64,000 nt of DNA from Symbiodinium natans (taxonomy: Eukaryota > Sar > Dinophyceae > Suessiales > Symbiodiniaceae): the NCBI GenBank assembly GCA_905221605.1, contig CAJNDS010002109.1:470168-534167 (forward strand). The letters are read 5' to 3'. Both the position numbers and the translations under genes were made by a program. The notes under the pieces are model-generated. The model saw only the letters and a list, made by a program, of their open reading frames with translations. It did no database searches and was not told the origin of the DNA. Every line of letters begins with the position of its first letter. Position 1 is the first letter of the stretch. Shown in pieces: positions 9,944 through 22,600 of this stretch.

Positions 9944-12900
9944 AAGAAGCTTGAACTTGAGAAGCCCTCTCGTGTCCGGCTGGCAGGCTTGCGCTCTTGA
10001 TGGCGGCCGCCGCCAACCGGAAAGTGCCCATCCTATGTGAGCACCTTGCTGGACGGGAAGCACGAGAGCATGGCATCTGTTGTTCACCGGCAGCCTGAAC
10101 TCCTAGATCCTCACCAAAGGGCTCCTTCTACGGAGGAGCCTGAGGGTTTAGGGTCTAGTTATAAGTTATGTACTTGAAGGGGGAGTGCATTGTTTCAGTA
10201 ACCCCCAATTCCTACCGGGTTGTCGGGAACGTCGGAATGAGCAGTTTTAGGCTATGGGGTTGCCCCTGCCCGCCGCTCCCTTCCCTTCCCCCCCCCCCAC
10301 CCCCTGCCCCACAAAACAAACCAGTCCTAGATTCTGACCACGACGAGGATCTCTTCGTGCTAGATTTACGGTTGCGGGTTGTATCGAGGGCTTCGAACCG
10401 GCTTTCTACCATGACTCCCTCAAGCCGGAATGCTAGACTTAGAAAGCACCCATCGCTTGCAGTTTCAGGCTTTCAGCTTGAACTCCCAAACTCTGAACCC
10501 AAAAATAAAACTTCAGCCCAAAACCCAAAACCTGAAACCCTAAACCCTAAACCCTAAACCCCAAGCTGTGAACACTGATAGGGCATCAGAGCCAGCCCTT
10601 CTCTCGGATTCCCGGTGCCGTCCCGGAGAGAAGAGAACGCGGAAGGCCCCGATGTGTCGGATCAAGGCTTTATAGGGCTTGGACGGCTTAGGGTTTAGGG
10701 TTTAGGGTTTATCTAGTGTTTAGGGTTTAGGGTTTAGGGGTTAGGGCTTAGGACTGAGGTTGCCCCTAAGTTTAGCTGAAGGATCTACTGCAGATCTTTT
10801 TTGGGGGTAGGTGTAGGCAGAAGCTGTTTCGGGCTTTGGGAAAGCAGAAGCTGTTCCAGGCCCGTTGAAAGGAATGGGGTCGGAACCATAAGTTGAATCC
10901 TCAACATGGCCCCTCTTCTGGCACCGACTTCTGCTTAGGGTACCCCAAACCCTAAACCATACACCCTAAACCCTAAGTGACCCTAAACCCTAAACCCTTA
11001 AATCCTAAACCCTGCCTAAACCCCCCTTCTTGTTTGAGCAAGCGCACCGAAAGTGGGCTCAGAGCGCCGATTCGGTTTCAAGGTTTAGGGCAGGGTTTAG
11101 GGGCTTAGGGTTGAGGGTTGAGGGGTTGGGGTTTAGGGTTCAGGGTTCAGGGTTCAGGGTTCAGGGTTTGGGGTTTGGGGTTTGGGGTTTAGGGTTTAGG
11201 GTTTAGGGTTTAGGGTTTAGGGTTTGGGGGGGGGGGGGGGGGGGCGGTACCATGCACGGGCAGAATCTGATCTTGTTGAGTGGTGAGGCTTTCTGGGCCC
11301 CTTGAGACTGCATAGTTAGCTGCAGTACCTTCCGCGCAGGAAACCAGCTGCGGCCTCACCGGATCACCGGTGATTTAGGCACTTCAACGATAAGTGGCTG
11401 GCTGAGTAGAAATGCCCATAGCAGTAGTGGTCTGAGGTAGATCCGAAACCCTGAACCATTTGGAAGAAGGGTTTGAGGGCTGGGACTCATGCTTGCTGAT
11501 AGGGACTGTTCTTAATCTAGATTTACATATTTCTTCTTGGTCCGTGTCCGGCCGGGAGGAGGGGGGGGGGGGGGGATCTCAAAGTATGTATTGTGAAATG
11601 TGGAATATCTGTGAAGGGTCCGATAATGGGAATCCACTCAGCCACTTCGATGTGAATCTGCTCCGGGATCGGCATGTGACTGAAGCGTAAACCAAAAAAC
11701 GAGCGGTGACACAGAAGGTTGAGAGCATCGTAACTTCGCAAGCATCCATCCATCTTAGGGAGCTCTGAGAATACCCTATACTCGGAGGTTCCTGGTATCT
11801 AGAACCCAGTTATAACTGCACTTATCACCCACTTCTAAGCCCCTTAAGTGCCCTGACATGATTATAATCGGGTTATAAGTACAGCTATAGTTGGGGTACT
11901 AAGTACCATGAACCTCCAAGTGGTGAGCATGGCCCTGAAGCCCGATGCTGCCAACGCTTCCTTCACAATGCGTGAAGACTGCCAACTTCTGGCACGAAAA
12001 TGGAAGCCACTAGGGCGCACTTAGGCTCCTAAGACGTTCGAAAGATAAAGCCTGCCTAAACTTGGCTGCACTTAGGAGGGTAGCTATAAATTAATTTTCA
12101 GCTGCCTTGTTAAGAAACCCAACAAGCCCAAAAAGGCTAAAGATCTCAAGTTACAGGAAAGCACCACAAAGTAAAGGCTCACCTCTCACTCACCCAAAGA
12201 AAGAACTACATGAGAGCATTCCGGTAATGACCCGAAAGCCTGAACTGCTTAAATCCGAACCCTACACCCCTCGCCCCCCCATCCGTCCCAAAAGAGATCG
12301 AGATAGATACCCGACAAAAAACCCGCATCATTTATGCAACCCTTCGTTCTCCAAATCCCTAAGGCCCGGCTCGGGGTTTAGGTCTTCGGGGTGATTTAAG
12401 AGATACTACTACTCGGGTTTAAAGTTTAGGGTTTAGGCTTTAGGGTATGTAGTAGACTTGAGGCAGGCTTCCCTAAACCCTAAACCCTAAACCCTAAACC
12501 CTAAACCCTAAGCCCTAAGCCCTAAACCCTAAACCCTAAACCCTAAACCCTAAACCATCACTACAGCACCCTGAACCCTAAAGGGCTTGAGAGTGGCTTC
12601 CTTTCCACAGATTGCACCATCAAGGCAGGCTCCCCGACATCTCTGGCCCGGAGTCCCGCAACGGCTTGGTGCTCAGTGGGGGAAAAGGCGCAGGCAACCC
12701 TTCTGTGAGGTGCCGAAGTGCTCTAAAAGTAGATACATGAGGGGAGGGTTTAGGGTTTAGGGTTTAGGGTTTAGGGCTTAGGGTTTAGGGTTCAGGGCGA
12801 ATATTGGAATCCCTTCTTGGGTGCGAATTTATCATGCGGGGCCTTGACGCCAGGGTACCAGCAGCCAGGAACCCGTAGTTTTACCCTGGTTTAGGGTTTA

Positions 12901-15900
12901 GGGTTTCTGAGTTCATAAGCCCCCCAACAGGGTGCACTTTCAGTTCTATAGGAAATTGTAGTATCCCAAAAAGGTAAAGTGTACTTGGCCTTTTAGTAAC
13001 ACCCTGAACAATATTTATGTGTAGGGACCCTTATAAGCCCAAATAAGGAAAAGAAAGCATGTCCCGAAATCCAACCGAGGGTTCACAGGGCTTATTGGGT
13101 TTATAGGGAAGGGTTTTGGGTTTAGGGTGCTCAAAAACCCGAAATCCTCAAGTCGGAGCCCTTCAAGGCTTGCAGGGTTTGGGTGTTTTTGGGGCTGCAG
13201 GGTCTTGGGTCTTTGGGGCTTTGGGGGCTTTAGTGCTTTGGGTTTTGGGGATTTGTCCTTTCCGGGTTGAGGGTTTGCAAGGGTCAAGACCCTAAACTCT
13301 AAATCCTAAACCCTAAACCCTAAATTTAGAGCCCTCCTATCTTCGCACCCTGGGTTGCCCGTCCCTTCAAACGCGCACCTGTCAGAGGATGGCAAGCAAA
13401 ACGCTCATTCTGCACGGTCACCTGTTGGTCTACTTGGTTTAGGGTTTAGGGTTTAGGGTTTAGGGTGCTCTCATTGAAGTTGGCAGTCCTGTTCAGGGGT
13501 TGTGGTTTAGGGGGGTTTAGGGTGTAGGGCTGCGTGGCACTGTTTCGATTGAGTAAGTTTGCTTAGCATCCCCTAGAAACCCTCGCAGATTCCCCACGAA
13601 CCACCTTACAAACCCCGCTTACTAAGTCAAAAGCACTTCCAAGTCCGGTTGTTTTGGGGGTCCGTGGTTGAGGATTTCAGGTTTCGTCGGGTATGGCGCA
13701 AGTCCTTGCGCCAAGTTGGGCTGCTTTCAGGGCGGGGGCTTTAGGGTTTAGGGTGTAGGGTTTAAGGTTTAGGGTTCTGACCTTGTTATCTAGTCCACAA
13801 GCATCTATGCGGGGTCCAGAATCATGGCAACATGGGGGTCTGAGGACCATTTGAGAACAGGGCCCCTGGTCCCTTGTAATCGGGTAATTCACCCGCCCAA
13901 TTTCCGGAACATTCCCGGCAACTCCCGAAGCTTCGAATTCCCAAAGCCTGTCGACCCTGTCGACCCCCAGCAAGAAAAGCCATCTTCGACACAAGCCACC
14001 TGTGCGACCATGTCCAGCATTTTGGCAGGAAGTACCTTAGTATAAGGCTCAAGGCCTCCTACCAAGCTTTGCTATACTGCAAGGCCCTCAAATTTGGGAT
14101 GCCGTCCTGGCACCTGAACCCTAAACTCCATACAGCCGGAAACGTTGCGCAAAGCAGGCTGCAGCGGCTGCACCCAATACCCCAAACCCTCAACCCTAAG
14201 CCCTAAACCCTAAACCCTAAGCCCTAAACCCTAAACCCTAAACCCTAAACCCTAAGCCCTAAACCCTAAACCCTAAGCCCTAAACCTAAACCCTCAACCC
14301 TAAGCCCTAAACCCTAAGCCTTAAGCCCTAAACCCTAAACCCTAGGTGCCCTGAAAAGGTTGGCTCCGGCTGCATAGGGGTGAGCCCTTGCATCTTGAGT
14401 TGGCCAGGGTCGTGTGTTGAGGACATGGAGAATCAAGGCTGCCCAGTAACCTAGGCTTAGAAAGGGTGCCCTTTTTTGCTTAAAGGGGTTTATAAGGGAA
14501 CCTAAACCCCCCAAAAAGGGAATAAGGGTACTACTGGGCAACCTAGGATTCAAGCAGTTCAGAGTGTGTAAAGGGCTTTGGGGGCTTCAATACGGCAGTG
14601 TTTACAGGGGTTTTGGGCCACTCCTCCCGGATTTGAGCGTCAAGGTCGACCTTGAACCCCGCAACCCCAAACCCGAAACAGAACCCTAAACCTAATACCT
14701 AAACCCTGAACCCTAAACCCAAAACCCGTGTTACAGGTTTCGGATCCCTGCGACCTTCCCACCAGAAACCCTGAACCCCTCAGTCCCACGCCTGAGGCAA
14801 AGTTGGGCTTCGGGGCCCTAGGCGCTAGGTTCCTGATTACTGAGCCTCATATCCTAAACCCTGGACCCTAAACTGCCCGACACCCCAAATCCTAAACCCC
14901 AAATCCTAGACCCTAAACCCAAAACCCTGAAATCCCAAACCCTAAGCCCGACACCCCAAATCCTCAACCCCAAGCCCCAAACCCTAAGCCCCACGTCCGA
15001 AACCTCACACCTTAAGCAGGAGACCCACACCCCGCTTCGGCAATTCCCCAATACAAAGGAGCCTTGGCCGTCAAAAGGACAAAAAGGGCTTAGGGGTTAG
15101 TATTTAGGGTTTAGGGTTTAGAGCGGTAAATCTTCAAAAACTAACCCCAGAGAAGGCACCTACATATAGGAGGCTTCAGGCAAGCTTAGGGAAGCTACTT
15201 TAAACCCAGAAAACCCAAAACCTTAAATCTAAACCCTAAACTAAACCCCAAGCCTCAAACCCTAAACCTCAAACCCTAAACCTTGAATCCAAAACCTCAA
15301 ACCCTACACACTAAACCTCAAACCCTAAACCCTACGCTCCCATTGAGGCGCCGGCTTATACGAGAGTGACCGGCTGCATGACATCCCAACACTCTTGGCC
15401 TTTCACAGGAGCTGCAGGGAAAGCGTTTAGGGTTTAGGAATTCGGGCTGAGGGTTTAGAGTGTAGCCTGAAGGTTCCTACGTCGTTCCTGTTTAGGATAC
15501 ATTATATGGAAGCAGAGTACACAGTATACTCCCCTAGAGGCACTACATAGGAACCTTGTGATGGCGTCTTAAGATGTCGGGGAGGTGGCCCTAGGGTGGG
15601 TCCAAAATGTTGAGCCTCCACAAGGATTTCTTGGTTAAGAGCTGTTTAGGCTCGTAGCCTATGTTCTCCCTTGTACTAACAGTCCTTAATGGGGATTCTA
15701 AATAGGGAGTACCATAATCCCTGCTACGGACTGTAGTATAAAGGGGGACCTCCCAACTTGCAATGCTCTCTATAGTAGGTTCGGGCATCAATGTCCCATA
15801 ATCTTTTCCTTCGTTCCAGAGCTGGCGCCCGTTTTGGTTTTGGAGATAGGGTTGTGGCTTGCGGCGGGAGAACTGTCGGCATTGCCGTGGACATCAGTTA

Positions 15901-16386
15901 CCCTAAACCCTAAACCTTAAACTCTAAATCCTACACCCTAAACTCTAAACCCTAAACCCTAGACCATGCCAGTCCATCAAGTGGGAGGGTATCAAGCGGA
16001 CAAGCTCACCAGCGGTACACTAGGGCACACACTTGGCTTCCGCGGGAGGTTGTTGAAGCCTTGCTGCAGGATGCTGGATTTTACTGACATCGGATATGTA
16101 GGGCTTGATGTGTGGGGGGGTAGGGTTCGGCTTCGGTTCAAGGTTTAGGTACAGTACTGTCCGATGTGTGTAGGGCTAGGTGCTGTCTCCAGTCGACAAC
16201 ACGGGGAAGCTGCAGCGGCCTCCATGAATGTCTGGAAGCTCCCCTAAACCCTAAACCCTAACCCGCTTGCCTGTCGAGACAGCTTTCACCAGCACACTTC
16301 TACGAGCAGAAATTCAAAGAACCATGCATGCAAGAGTGGAAAGACAGCGAAGAAAAAACAACTTACACCGGGCTGTGAATTCATGA
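9944..16386 (+). CDS. Plus-strand exon tract, unidentified gene(s)
   Basis: Unique blocks between telomere-like arrays read as exons on the plus strand with plausible AG acceptors and GT, GC or GA donors. Best ones: 10325-10461, 10566-10666, 11030-11082, 12611-12714, 13971-14103, 15348-15408, 15820-15897, 16024-16084, 16264-16386. The last ends at a TGA (16384-16386) after a basic helix, which fits a C-terminus. I cannot identify the protein and cannot prove that all exons belong to one gene. The tract converges on the minus-strand gene that ends near 16.5 kb. Confidence 0.5.
10325..10461 (+). CDS. Candidate exon with acidic then basic segment
   Basis: Open between an AG (10323-10324) and GCA/GTTTCAGG. 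It encodes SDHDEDLFVLDLRLRVVSRA and then a Ser/Arg-rich stretch. It joins in frame to the next exon at 10566 if one base (G) is shared between exon ends. Confidence 0.45.
10566..10666 (+). CDS. Candidate exon with GC donor
   Basis: Acceptor CCCCAAG, donor ATCAAG/GCTTTA (GC type). It encodes ASEPALLSDSRCRPGEKRT and then TRKAPMCRIK. Basic and non-repetitive; unidentified. Confidence 0.5.
11030..11082 (+). CDS. Short candidate exon FEQAHRKWAQSADSVS
   Basis: A 50-bp unique block directly before a GTTTAGGG array whose first GT serves as donor. One clearly protein-like frame. Confidence 0.45.
11779..11922. mobile_element. MITE family A, copy 1
   Basis: Long palindromic element bounded by ACTCGGAGGTTCCTGGTA and ACCATGAACCTCCAAGT, with internal GTTATAACTGCACTTAT / ATAAGTACAGCTATA arms. 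Non-coding. Confidence 0.85.
12476..12554. repeat. CCCTAAA array
   Basis: About 11 units of CCCTAAA with two CCCTAAG variants; intronic position within the plus-strand tract. Confidence 0.95.
12611..12714 (+). CDS. Candidate exon with strong acceptor and GTGAGG donor
   Basis: CTTTCCACAG precedes it and TCT/GTGAGG follows. It encodes HHQGRLPDISGPESRNGLVL and a Gly-rich end (SGGKGAGNPS). The Gly-rich run resembles a nucleotide-binding loop superficially but lacks a defined motif. Confidence 0.55.
12909..13000. mobile_element. Dispersed element with GAGTTCATAAGCCCCC end, copy 1
   Basis: GAGTTCATAAGCCCCCCAA ... TTTCAGTT.TAT ... GTAGTATCCCAAAAAGG.AAAGTGTA. A second copy is at 40925-41015 in the same orientation. 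TIRs weak; class uncertain. Confidence 0.6.
13971..14103 (+). CDS. Candidate exon, aromatic/basic-rich, strongest of this tract
   Basis: After GACCCCCAG. It encodes FDTSHLCDHVQHFGRKYLSI followed by a helix with Tyr/Leu/Lys (YQALLYCKALKFGMP). GT at 14104 is a usable donor. Other frames across the same block also lack stops, but this one has the most protein-like composition. Confidence 0.55.
14180..14343. repeat. CCCTAAA/CCCTAAG array
   Basis: About 160 bp of CCCTAAA units interspersed with CCCTAAG and CCCTCAA, between two candidate exons. Confidence 0.95.
15348..15408 (+). CDS. Candidate exon with GA donor
   Basis: Acceptor CATTGAG; donor CACAG/GAGCTG (GA type). It encodes YESDRLHDIPTLLAFHR. 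Joins in frame to 15820 when the GA donor is used. Confidence 0.5.
15660..15752. mobile_element. MITE family B, copy 1
   Basis: TTCTCCCTTGTACTAACAGTCC at one end and GGACTGTAGTATAAAGGGGG-type sequence at the other form an inverted repeat with a short centre (GGGGATTCTAAATAGGGAG). Confidence 0.85.
15820..15897 (+). CDS. Candidate exon with ARFGFGDRVVACGG motif
   Basis: Acceptor TTCGTTCCAG. It encodes ARFGFGDRVVACGGRTVGIA, glycine-rich and globular-looking. Protein family not recognised. Confidence 0.55.
16024..16386 (+). CDS. Two 3'-terminal candidate exons ending at a stop
   Basis: The exon from 16024 (acceptor CACTAG) encodes THTWLPREVVEALLQDAGFY-like sequence up to about 16084 (the first residue is read AHT). 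The block 16264-16386 encodes TAFTSTLLRAEIQRTMHARV, then a basic helix ERQRRKNNLHRAVNS and TGA. The 'LPREVVEALLQDAGF ... R..MHARV' arrangement recalls the C-terminal part of METTL-type methyltransferases. That resemblance is weak and stated as a guess. Confidence 0.4.
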
Positions 16387-16511
16387 ACAAGAAGATCGAA
16401 CTACGCGGTGTAGGTTGTACATTGCTACCAGCACCACAGTCTTAGGACGTTGCACGCTCCCCTTCGGGTTTAGGGTGCTCAGGGTCGAGTGTCTTCACCA
16501 CTAAATGCTGT

Positions 16512-16604
16512 AAAGTATAGAGGAGCCTTTGCGGCGCAGGGCGTTGGACTTGCTCTGAAGCTCCTTGCACGCGACATGCAGTTGAGGGCTCAACATGTTA
16601 AGTT
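16512..16604 (-). CDS. Likely 3'-most exon of the minus tract, coiled coil
   Basis: It encodes ELNMLSPQLHVACKELQSKS and NALRRKGSSI on the minus strand. The plus strand is also open, but with less protein-like composition. It faces the plus-strand stop at 16384-16386, giving a convergent gene pair. Confidence 0.5.
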
Positions 16605-19600
16605 CGCCCCCCTCCCCCCCCTTGGCCTGGCCCGGCCCCCCTCCCCCCATCCCCCCACCCCCAAAGCAATAAAGTGGTGCAATGAGAATTCATAGGGCCA
16701 TGTGACTGTAATTATAGTTTAGGTCCTTGGAAGACTACGAGCCCTAACCTCATTTACACGGCTCCCAGTGCAACACCAGGATGGGCTAGTAGGCCCTGTA
16801 CTCAGGGTATAGCCCCAAACCCTAAACACTAACCCCATCCTGGCAAGTGCTGTTCACGTTTGACGGCCCATGAGAACCAAACACGACCTTAGCTCGGAAC
16901 CCTAAACTCTGGTGTCCGGTGTATTGAGAAGGCCCTAAACAAAAAGAACACAAAAACTCAAAACCCCAAACCCCAACACCACCCAAAAAGCCCTAAAACC
17001 CCAAAACCCTAAGTCCCTTAAACCCTAAAACCCAAAAACCCTGAAACCCGAATATTTTACCACTGAGCCATCGGTCCGAAAATGTGGTGGGGAACCCTAC
17101 ACCATCTAGTCCAAAGACTAAAGAGTAACCGAGGAAGACAGAGGGTACCCTTCTTGGCATAAAGGGGCTTATTATAAGGGAACCCAAACCCTGAACATGG
17201 TGACTCAGGGCCTACTCTGAGTCCTAGCCATATACACCGAACCGAGCTGTTGCTTAGGGCTTGGGGTGAGGGATTGGGATTTAGGTTTAGGGTTTAGGCT
17301 TAGGGTCAGGGTTTTGAAGGTCCGGGGTTACACTGCGTTTTGATGTGGTTGTGGCTGTCATCTCGGCGTGGACATACCTTAAAACATCGGGATCCTCAAT
17401 ATGACTTAAGGTCTATTCCTTATTTGAGGGGTATTGGGCTGCTTGGGTAACCCTAAACCCTAAACCCTGAACCCTAAACCCGAAACCCGAAACACTAAAA
17501 CCTAAACCCTGAACCCTAAACCTTTGGGCTCTTTGGGTGCGCTTGGACCCTGTGGGCACGCTCCTGATCTGACATCAGCGGCGACGTCGGGCAAGCGTCA
17601 TCGTTGGAGCCAAGGGACCTATACATGCTTTGAGGGTTTAGGGTTTAGGGTTTAGGGTTTGGGGTTTGGGGTTTGGGGGGGAGCTTCTAATCATTGGACT
17701 CTCCCTGGGTTTCGGGGACCCTTTTTTAAAGATCCTCGAAGGGTAATGTACGGGCCAGAGTCGGAGTATCTTCAGGGGAGCCTTCTTAGGGGCACATTTT
17801 TGGGGGTCCTGGTTTGATCCCTTTGATTTTCTCAAAATTAGGGGGCGTAAACCCGAAACACCAAACCCCAAACCCCAAACCCCCAAACCCTAATGTTAGA
17901 GTCGCTTTAATAAACCCCCCCCCCCCCCCAAATCTTGTTTTGGTCCCCGGGGTTTGGAGGGGTGGAAAAAAAGAGGGGGTGTCAATTATGAGGATTCTGG
18001 GGGTCTGGGGTCTGGGGGTCTGGGGGTCTGGGGGGGGTCAGCTGTCAGGGTCTGCTTTGCTTATTTTCAGTAAAATTTTCAATTCCTGGCCAGAGAAATT
18101 TTACAATTACCACCCCATTCTTATTATCACCGGACCCCCCTATATAGACTTGTTTACATACATCGGCCCGAAAACCTCCCGTAATGGAAAGTAGTCTTCG
18201 GCTGGGGCCCTCTGGCCTGGCGAATATTACTATTGCCACCCCAATTAAAAAAGCCACTCTCACATTAAACCCCAAAACCCCAAAACCCCAAAAAACCCAA
18301 AACCTCTACCCTCCTTTCATCCCCCCCCCCCCCCACAGAAAGGCGTGGAACCAACCCCCCCCCCCTTTTGAAGAAAAAAGAACCGCCCCAAAACGGGACC
18401 CGAATCTGAGGAAACCCCCAAGATCCCTCCTGGCAGCTTCTGGACGCTTCAGGGATAAGGGCTCTCCGTGAACCCGAAACCCTGATCACTCTGACCCCTA
18501 AACCCTAAACCCTAAACCCTAAACCCTAAACCCTAAACCCTAAACCCTAAACCCTAAACCCTGAATTCTCCAAGCTCAGGTTGGATCGGTCCCCCTGCGA
18601 GAAAGAAGCACCCTATGAGACTTTGGGGGTTTAGGCCTTTGGGGCTTTGGGGGTTTCCAGGGGATCAGGCTTCGGGCCGCCCTCCCAAAAAGAAAAAAGA
18701 GTTTAGGGTTTAGGGTTTAGGGTTTAGGGTTTAGGGTTTAGGGTTTAGGGTTTAGGGGAGGGGGGGATGGGTGATGTTGCCTGCTCTGGCGCTCTAGTCT
18801 TTCAGGTGTCTTCCTGTGAGGTCGCCCAAACGGAGGGTTTATGTTTCTTGTAGGCTATCGAAATGGGTAAGCAAGCATGGGAGTTTTGGGTACGAGTGGA
18901 TACAGGTAATGATGGTGGGGTGCAGGGTCTAAGATGCACTAGACGAGGGATCCAGGGCCTAAACCCTAGCCTTTAGGCAAACTGTAAACCCACTGAGGTC
19001 CACACAGCTTCACTGGCGAAGAGCTTTGATCCTCCTGCCCTGGCGGGTCCCATTCTGTGAAGCCCTCTAAAACCTAAACCCTAAACTTTAGAGCGTTTAG
19101 GTTTGAGGGTTAAAGGCTTCGGATGGTTTCGGGCTATTCTGAAGCCCTATATATATATATACACATAGAGGCATATACAGATACATATACATGTACGTAA
19201 ATACATGTGTATATATATATATACATACATACACATGTACATATACTCTAGTTGCCTGGTTGCCTCTCTCTGAACTACAGCAGTCTTTTCTTTTGTTGAG
19301 GGTGTGCTTCGGTCTGTGCACTTTAGGAACCAGGGCGCGATCTTCGCACACCTCCTGGTCGATTGGTTGATTGTGGGCCTTTTTTGTGGCCTGAAGATCT
19401 TTGGCACCTAAACCCTAAACCCTAAACTCTGAATCCTAAGCCCAAGACCAAATCCTAGCTGCTGGTGCGCGACAGGCTCCCTGAAACCCTTAAGCCCCGA
19501 AGCCTTGAAGCGTCATGCCCAAATGCCTCTCTCGGGCCGCCCGAGATGCCAGTAGCGGGGGTTCAGTGGCTGTTTGAAAGCCTACCCAAAGCCTCCAATG

Positions 19601-22600
19601 TAGTTCCTTTGTAGTTCCTTTTTGGGTTAGCTATAGGGGATTCCAGTATACTACCCCCAAAAGTACTACATAGGAGCCCTTGGGTAAACCCGAAACAACC
19701 CGAAACCCTATAAAAACCCCTAAACTCTAGACCCTAAACCCTAAACCCTAAACCCTAAACCCTAAACCCTAAACCCTAAACCTTCGAGAGGCCCCAGTGG
19801 CCTGACACTGGACCAGCCTTGCCACCTGGTTCCGAGTTTGAGGTCAAGGGCCACATGAGGGCCTTATAAGGGCTTATAAGGCCCTAAACCCTAAACCCTA
19901 AACCCTAAACCCTAAACCCTAAACCCTGGGCTTATAAGGGCGTATGAGGGCTTAGATGGGGCTTGGGGCTTACATGGGCTTATGTGTGCTTATCTGGGCT
20001 TAAAAAAAAGGGCTTGTAAGGGCTTACGAGGCCTTATAAGGACTTATAAGTAACTACAAGGGTCTAAGGGTTATCAAAAAGGTCTTCAGGACTTGGGCTT
20101 TAGGGTCTGAGGGTTCCGGGCTTGTAAGGTTCAGGGATTTTCCCCCCCGAAACCCCAAACCCTAAATCCTAAACCCTAGCTAAACCCTAAGCCCTAAACC
20201 GTCTAAAGCCTATAAACTTCAAACCCCAAGCCAAGGGCGTACATGGGGGTCTACGAGCCCCCAAACCCCAAAACCCAAAACCCTAAACCCAAAACCCTAA
20301 ACCCAAAACCCTAAACCCAAAACCCAAAACCCTAAACCCTAAACCCCAAAACCCTAAAACCCTAAACCCCAAAACCCTAAACCCCTAAACCCTAAACCCT
20401 AAACCCTAAACTGTTCTCTTGCAAGTTATCAGGGCTCTGTCGAGGTCCTTGGCATGTTGAAGGTATCAAAGACCCTTTGAAGGTGTTGTATGGAATACCC
20501 AGAAGCCCAGTTTGACTTAGTAAGCAGGGTTCGTAAGGTGAGTTATGGGGATTATAAGAAGACCCTAAACCCTAAACCCTAAACTAAGTAGACTTACGAA
20601 ATCGAAAAGAGCTTCCAAGTCGCTGTAGAAATACAAGGGCCCCAAAAGTCAAGGGCCCATGTCGGGCTGCGCAAGAACTAGGGTTTAGGGTTTAGGGTTT
20701 AGGGTTTAGGGTTTAGGGTTTAGGGTTTAGGGTTTAGGGTTTGCTAGCAAGCACAACTCCATCTCAAACGTCTACATGCCCATGAAGGTACCCTTAGAGG
20801 CTTTTAAGGGTTTCTTCGGCGGTGGTGGGGGGTGGGGGAAACCCTAAACCCTAAACCCTAAACCCCAAACCCTAAACCCTAAAGAGGTTGCAAAGAGTTA
20901 CAGGAACCTAGGGGCAGCCCGGGCTCGCCTGCCTGCACTTTTCGTTTGCTGAAGAGTGGGCAAGCAAGCTTGTAACGAGGGGCGTTTAGGGTTTAGGGTT
21001 TAGGGTTTAGGGTTTAGGGTTTAGGGAACCATGGATAGGGTGTCCCCGGTGTGTGGGTGGGTGGGTGGGTGGGTGGGCGGGTGGGTGGGCGGGTGGGTGT
21101 GTTTGAAATGCATGCAAGGCTCGATGTTTCTGCGCGGCCGGAATCTCGGACCATGCTACACCCTAAACCCTAAACCCTAAACCCTAAACCCTAGGACCAT
21201 GCAGTCTTCATGGGTAGAGTGATCCCAGGAAGTGGAGGCCAGCATCGGCCCAAACTCCAAATGAAAAGCGACATGTAAGCGTCTTCAAACTTGGGATGCC
21301 GCCTCCCCGCCTTATACTAACAGCTCCAATTATTTAGGGTTTAGGGTTTAGGGTTTGGGGTTTGGGGTTTAGGGTTTAGGGCTTAAGGTTTAGGGGTTTA
21401 GGGGTTTAGGGGTTTAGGGTTTAGTGTTTAGGTGGTACGATAATCCCTACTAAGGACTGTTAGCAATAAGGGGGAACATCCTGAGTCTTCTGTTTCCGGC
21501 AACAAGAGCCCGACTCCAAAAGCAGCTTCCTCGGCTGGGCACAGAAAGCAATCCCGGTTGGCATGGGTGCTCTGGTCAAGGGTTTGGGGTTTAGGGTTCA
21601 GGGCTTAGGGTTCAGGGTTCAGGGTTTAGGGTTGGCAGTCTCTTTGTAGGTTAGTTGCTGCTAACGGCTATGCTGTGTTTGTTCGGAAAAAAGGGTTTAG
21701 GGTTTAGGGTCGGATGCACTGGCAACATGGACGAAATCATGGTTCGGGTTGGGATGCTCTGGGCATTGGATGCACTGGTAACATGACGTGGTATGGAGAC
21801 CTTGGAAGACGAAGATGCGGGCAAGCGAGTGCGATGCGCCCTGATTCTAGGATTAGGGTATGCGACAATCAGGTACCTAGAAAAACCGTTCGAAACCCTA
21901 AATCCTAAAACCTAAACCCTAAACCCTAAGCCCTAAACCCTAAACCTGCATCCTAAACCCGGGAGCTGCGGCCTTCGACGTTGCGGCGAAGCAACGTCGG
22001 CATCGGTGCCTGGCAGCCCAAACACGCTGCCGCTAAACCCGAAACCCTTACTTGGAGGTTCGTGGTACGTATTAACCAATTATAACTGTACTTATAACTG
22101 TACTTATACCCATATTAGGGCACTGAAGGGGCTTATACGTGGGTTATAAGTACAGCTCTAATTGGTCAAAAAGTACCATGAACCTATAAGTACACCACCA
22201 AACCCTACACCCTGCATTGGCACTACAGCCGCAACAAAAAAACTCGACAGAAAGCCGTGCACCCTACCATTTTTTATCCCTGGGAAGGGAAGTCACCTCG
22301 ATTATTGGAATTGTTCCTGAACCGTAAACCCTAAACCCTAAACCCTCAACCCCATAGACCCTAAACCCGAATAACCCTAAGCCCTTGTCTTCAGGTGCAA
22401 GGCCGCCGACCCTTGGCCCTTAAGCCGCTCGAAAGCCCTCCATTTCGGGAATGTCTGGCTTCCCTACACCTGCAAAGCCCTAAACCCTAAACCCTAAACC
22501 CTCAACCCGAAAAGCCCTTAGCCGGAGACTAAGGGCTGACGATTTAGGGGGTCACTGAAAGGGCTTCGGCTCGAGGGTGCAGAGTTCAAGAGTTTAGGGT

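Noticed and set aside
9944-10137. Single continuous plus-strand exon through KKLELEKPSRVRLAGLRS and GKCPSYVSTLLDGKHESM
   Set aside because: A TGA separates the two parts in frame and another frame is also open, so I did not list it as an exon although part of it may be coding.
18040-18490. Plus and minus ORFs of 74-126 codons
   Set aside because: Composition is dominated by poly-C, poly-G and telomere-like units, and no splice-consistent frame was found.
19147-19240. Minus-strand ORFs ending in YMYMCMYVYIYI
   Set aside because: Translation of TA/GTAT microsatellite.
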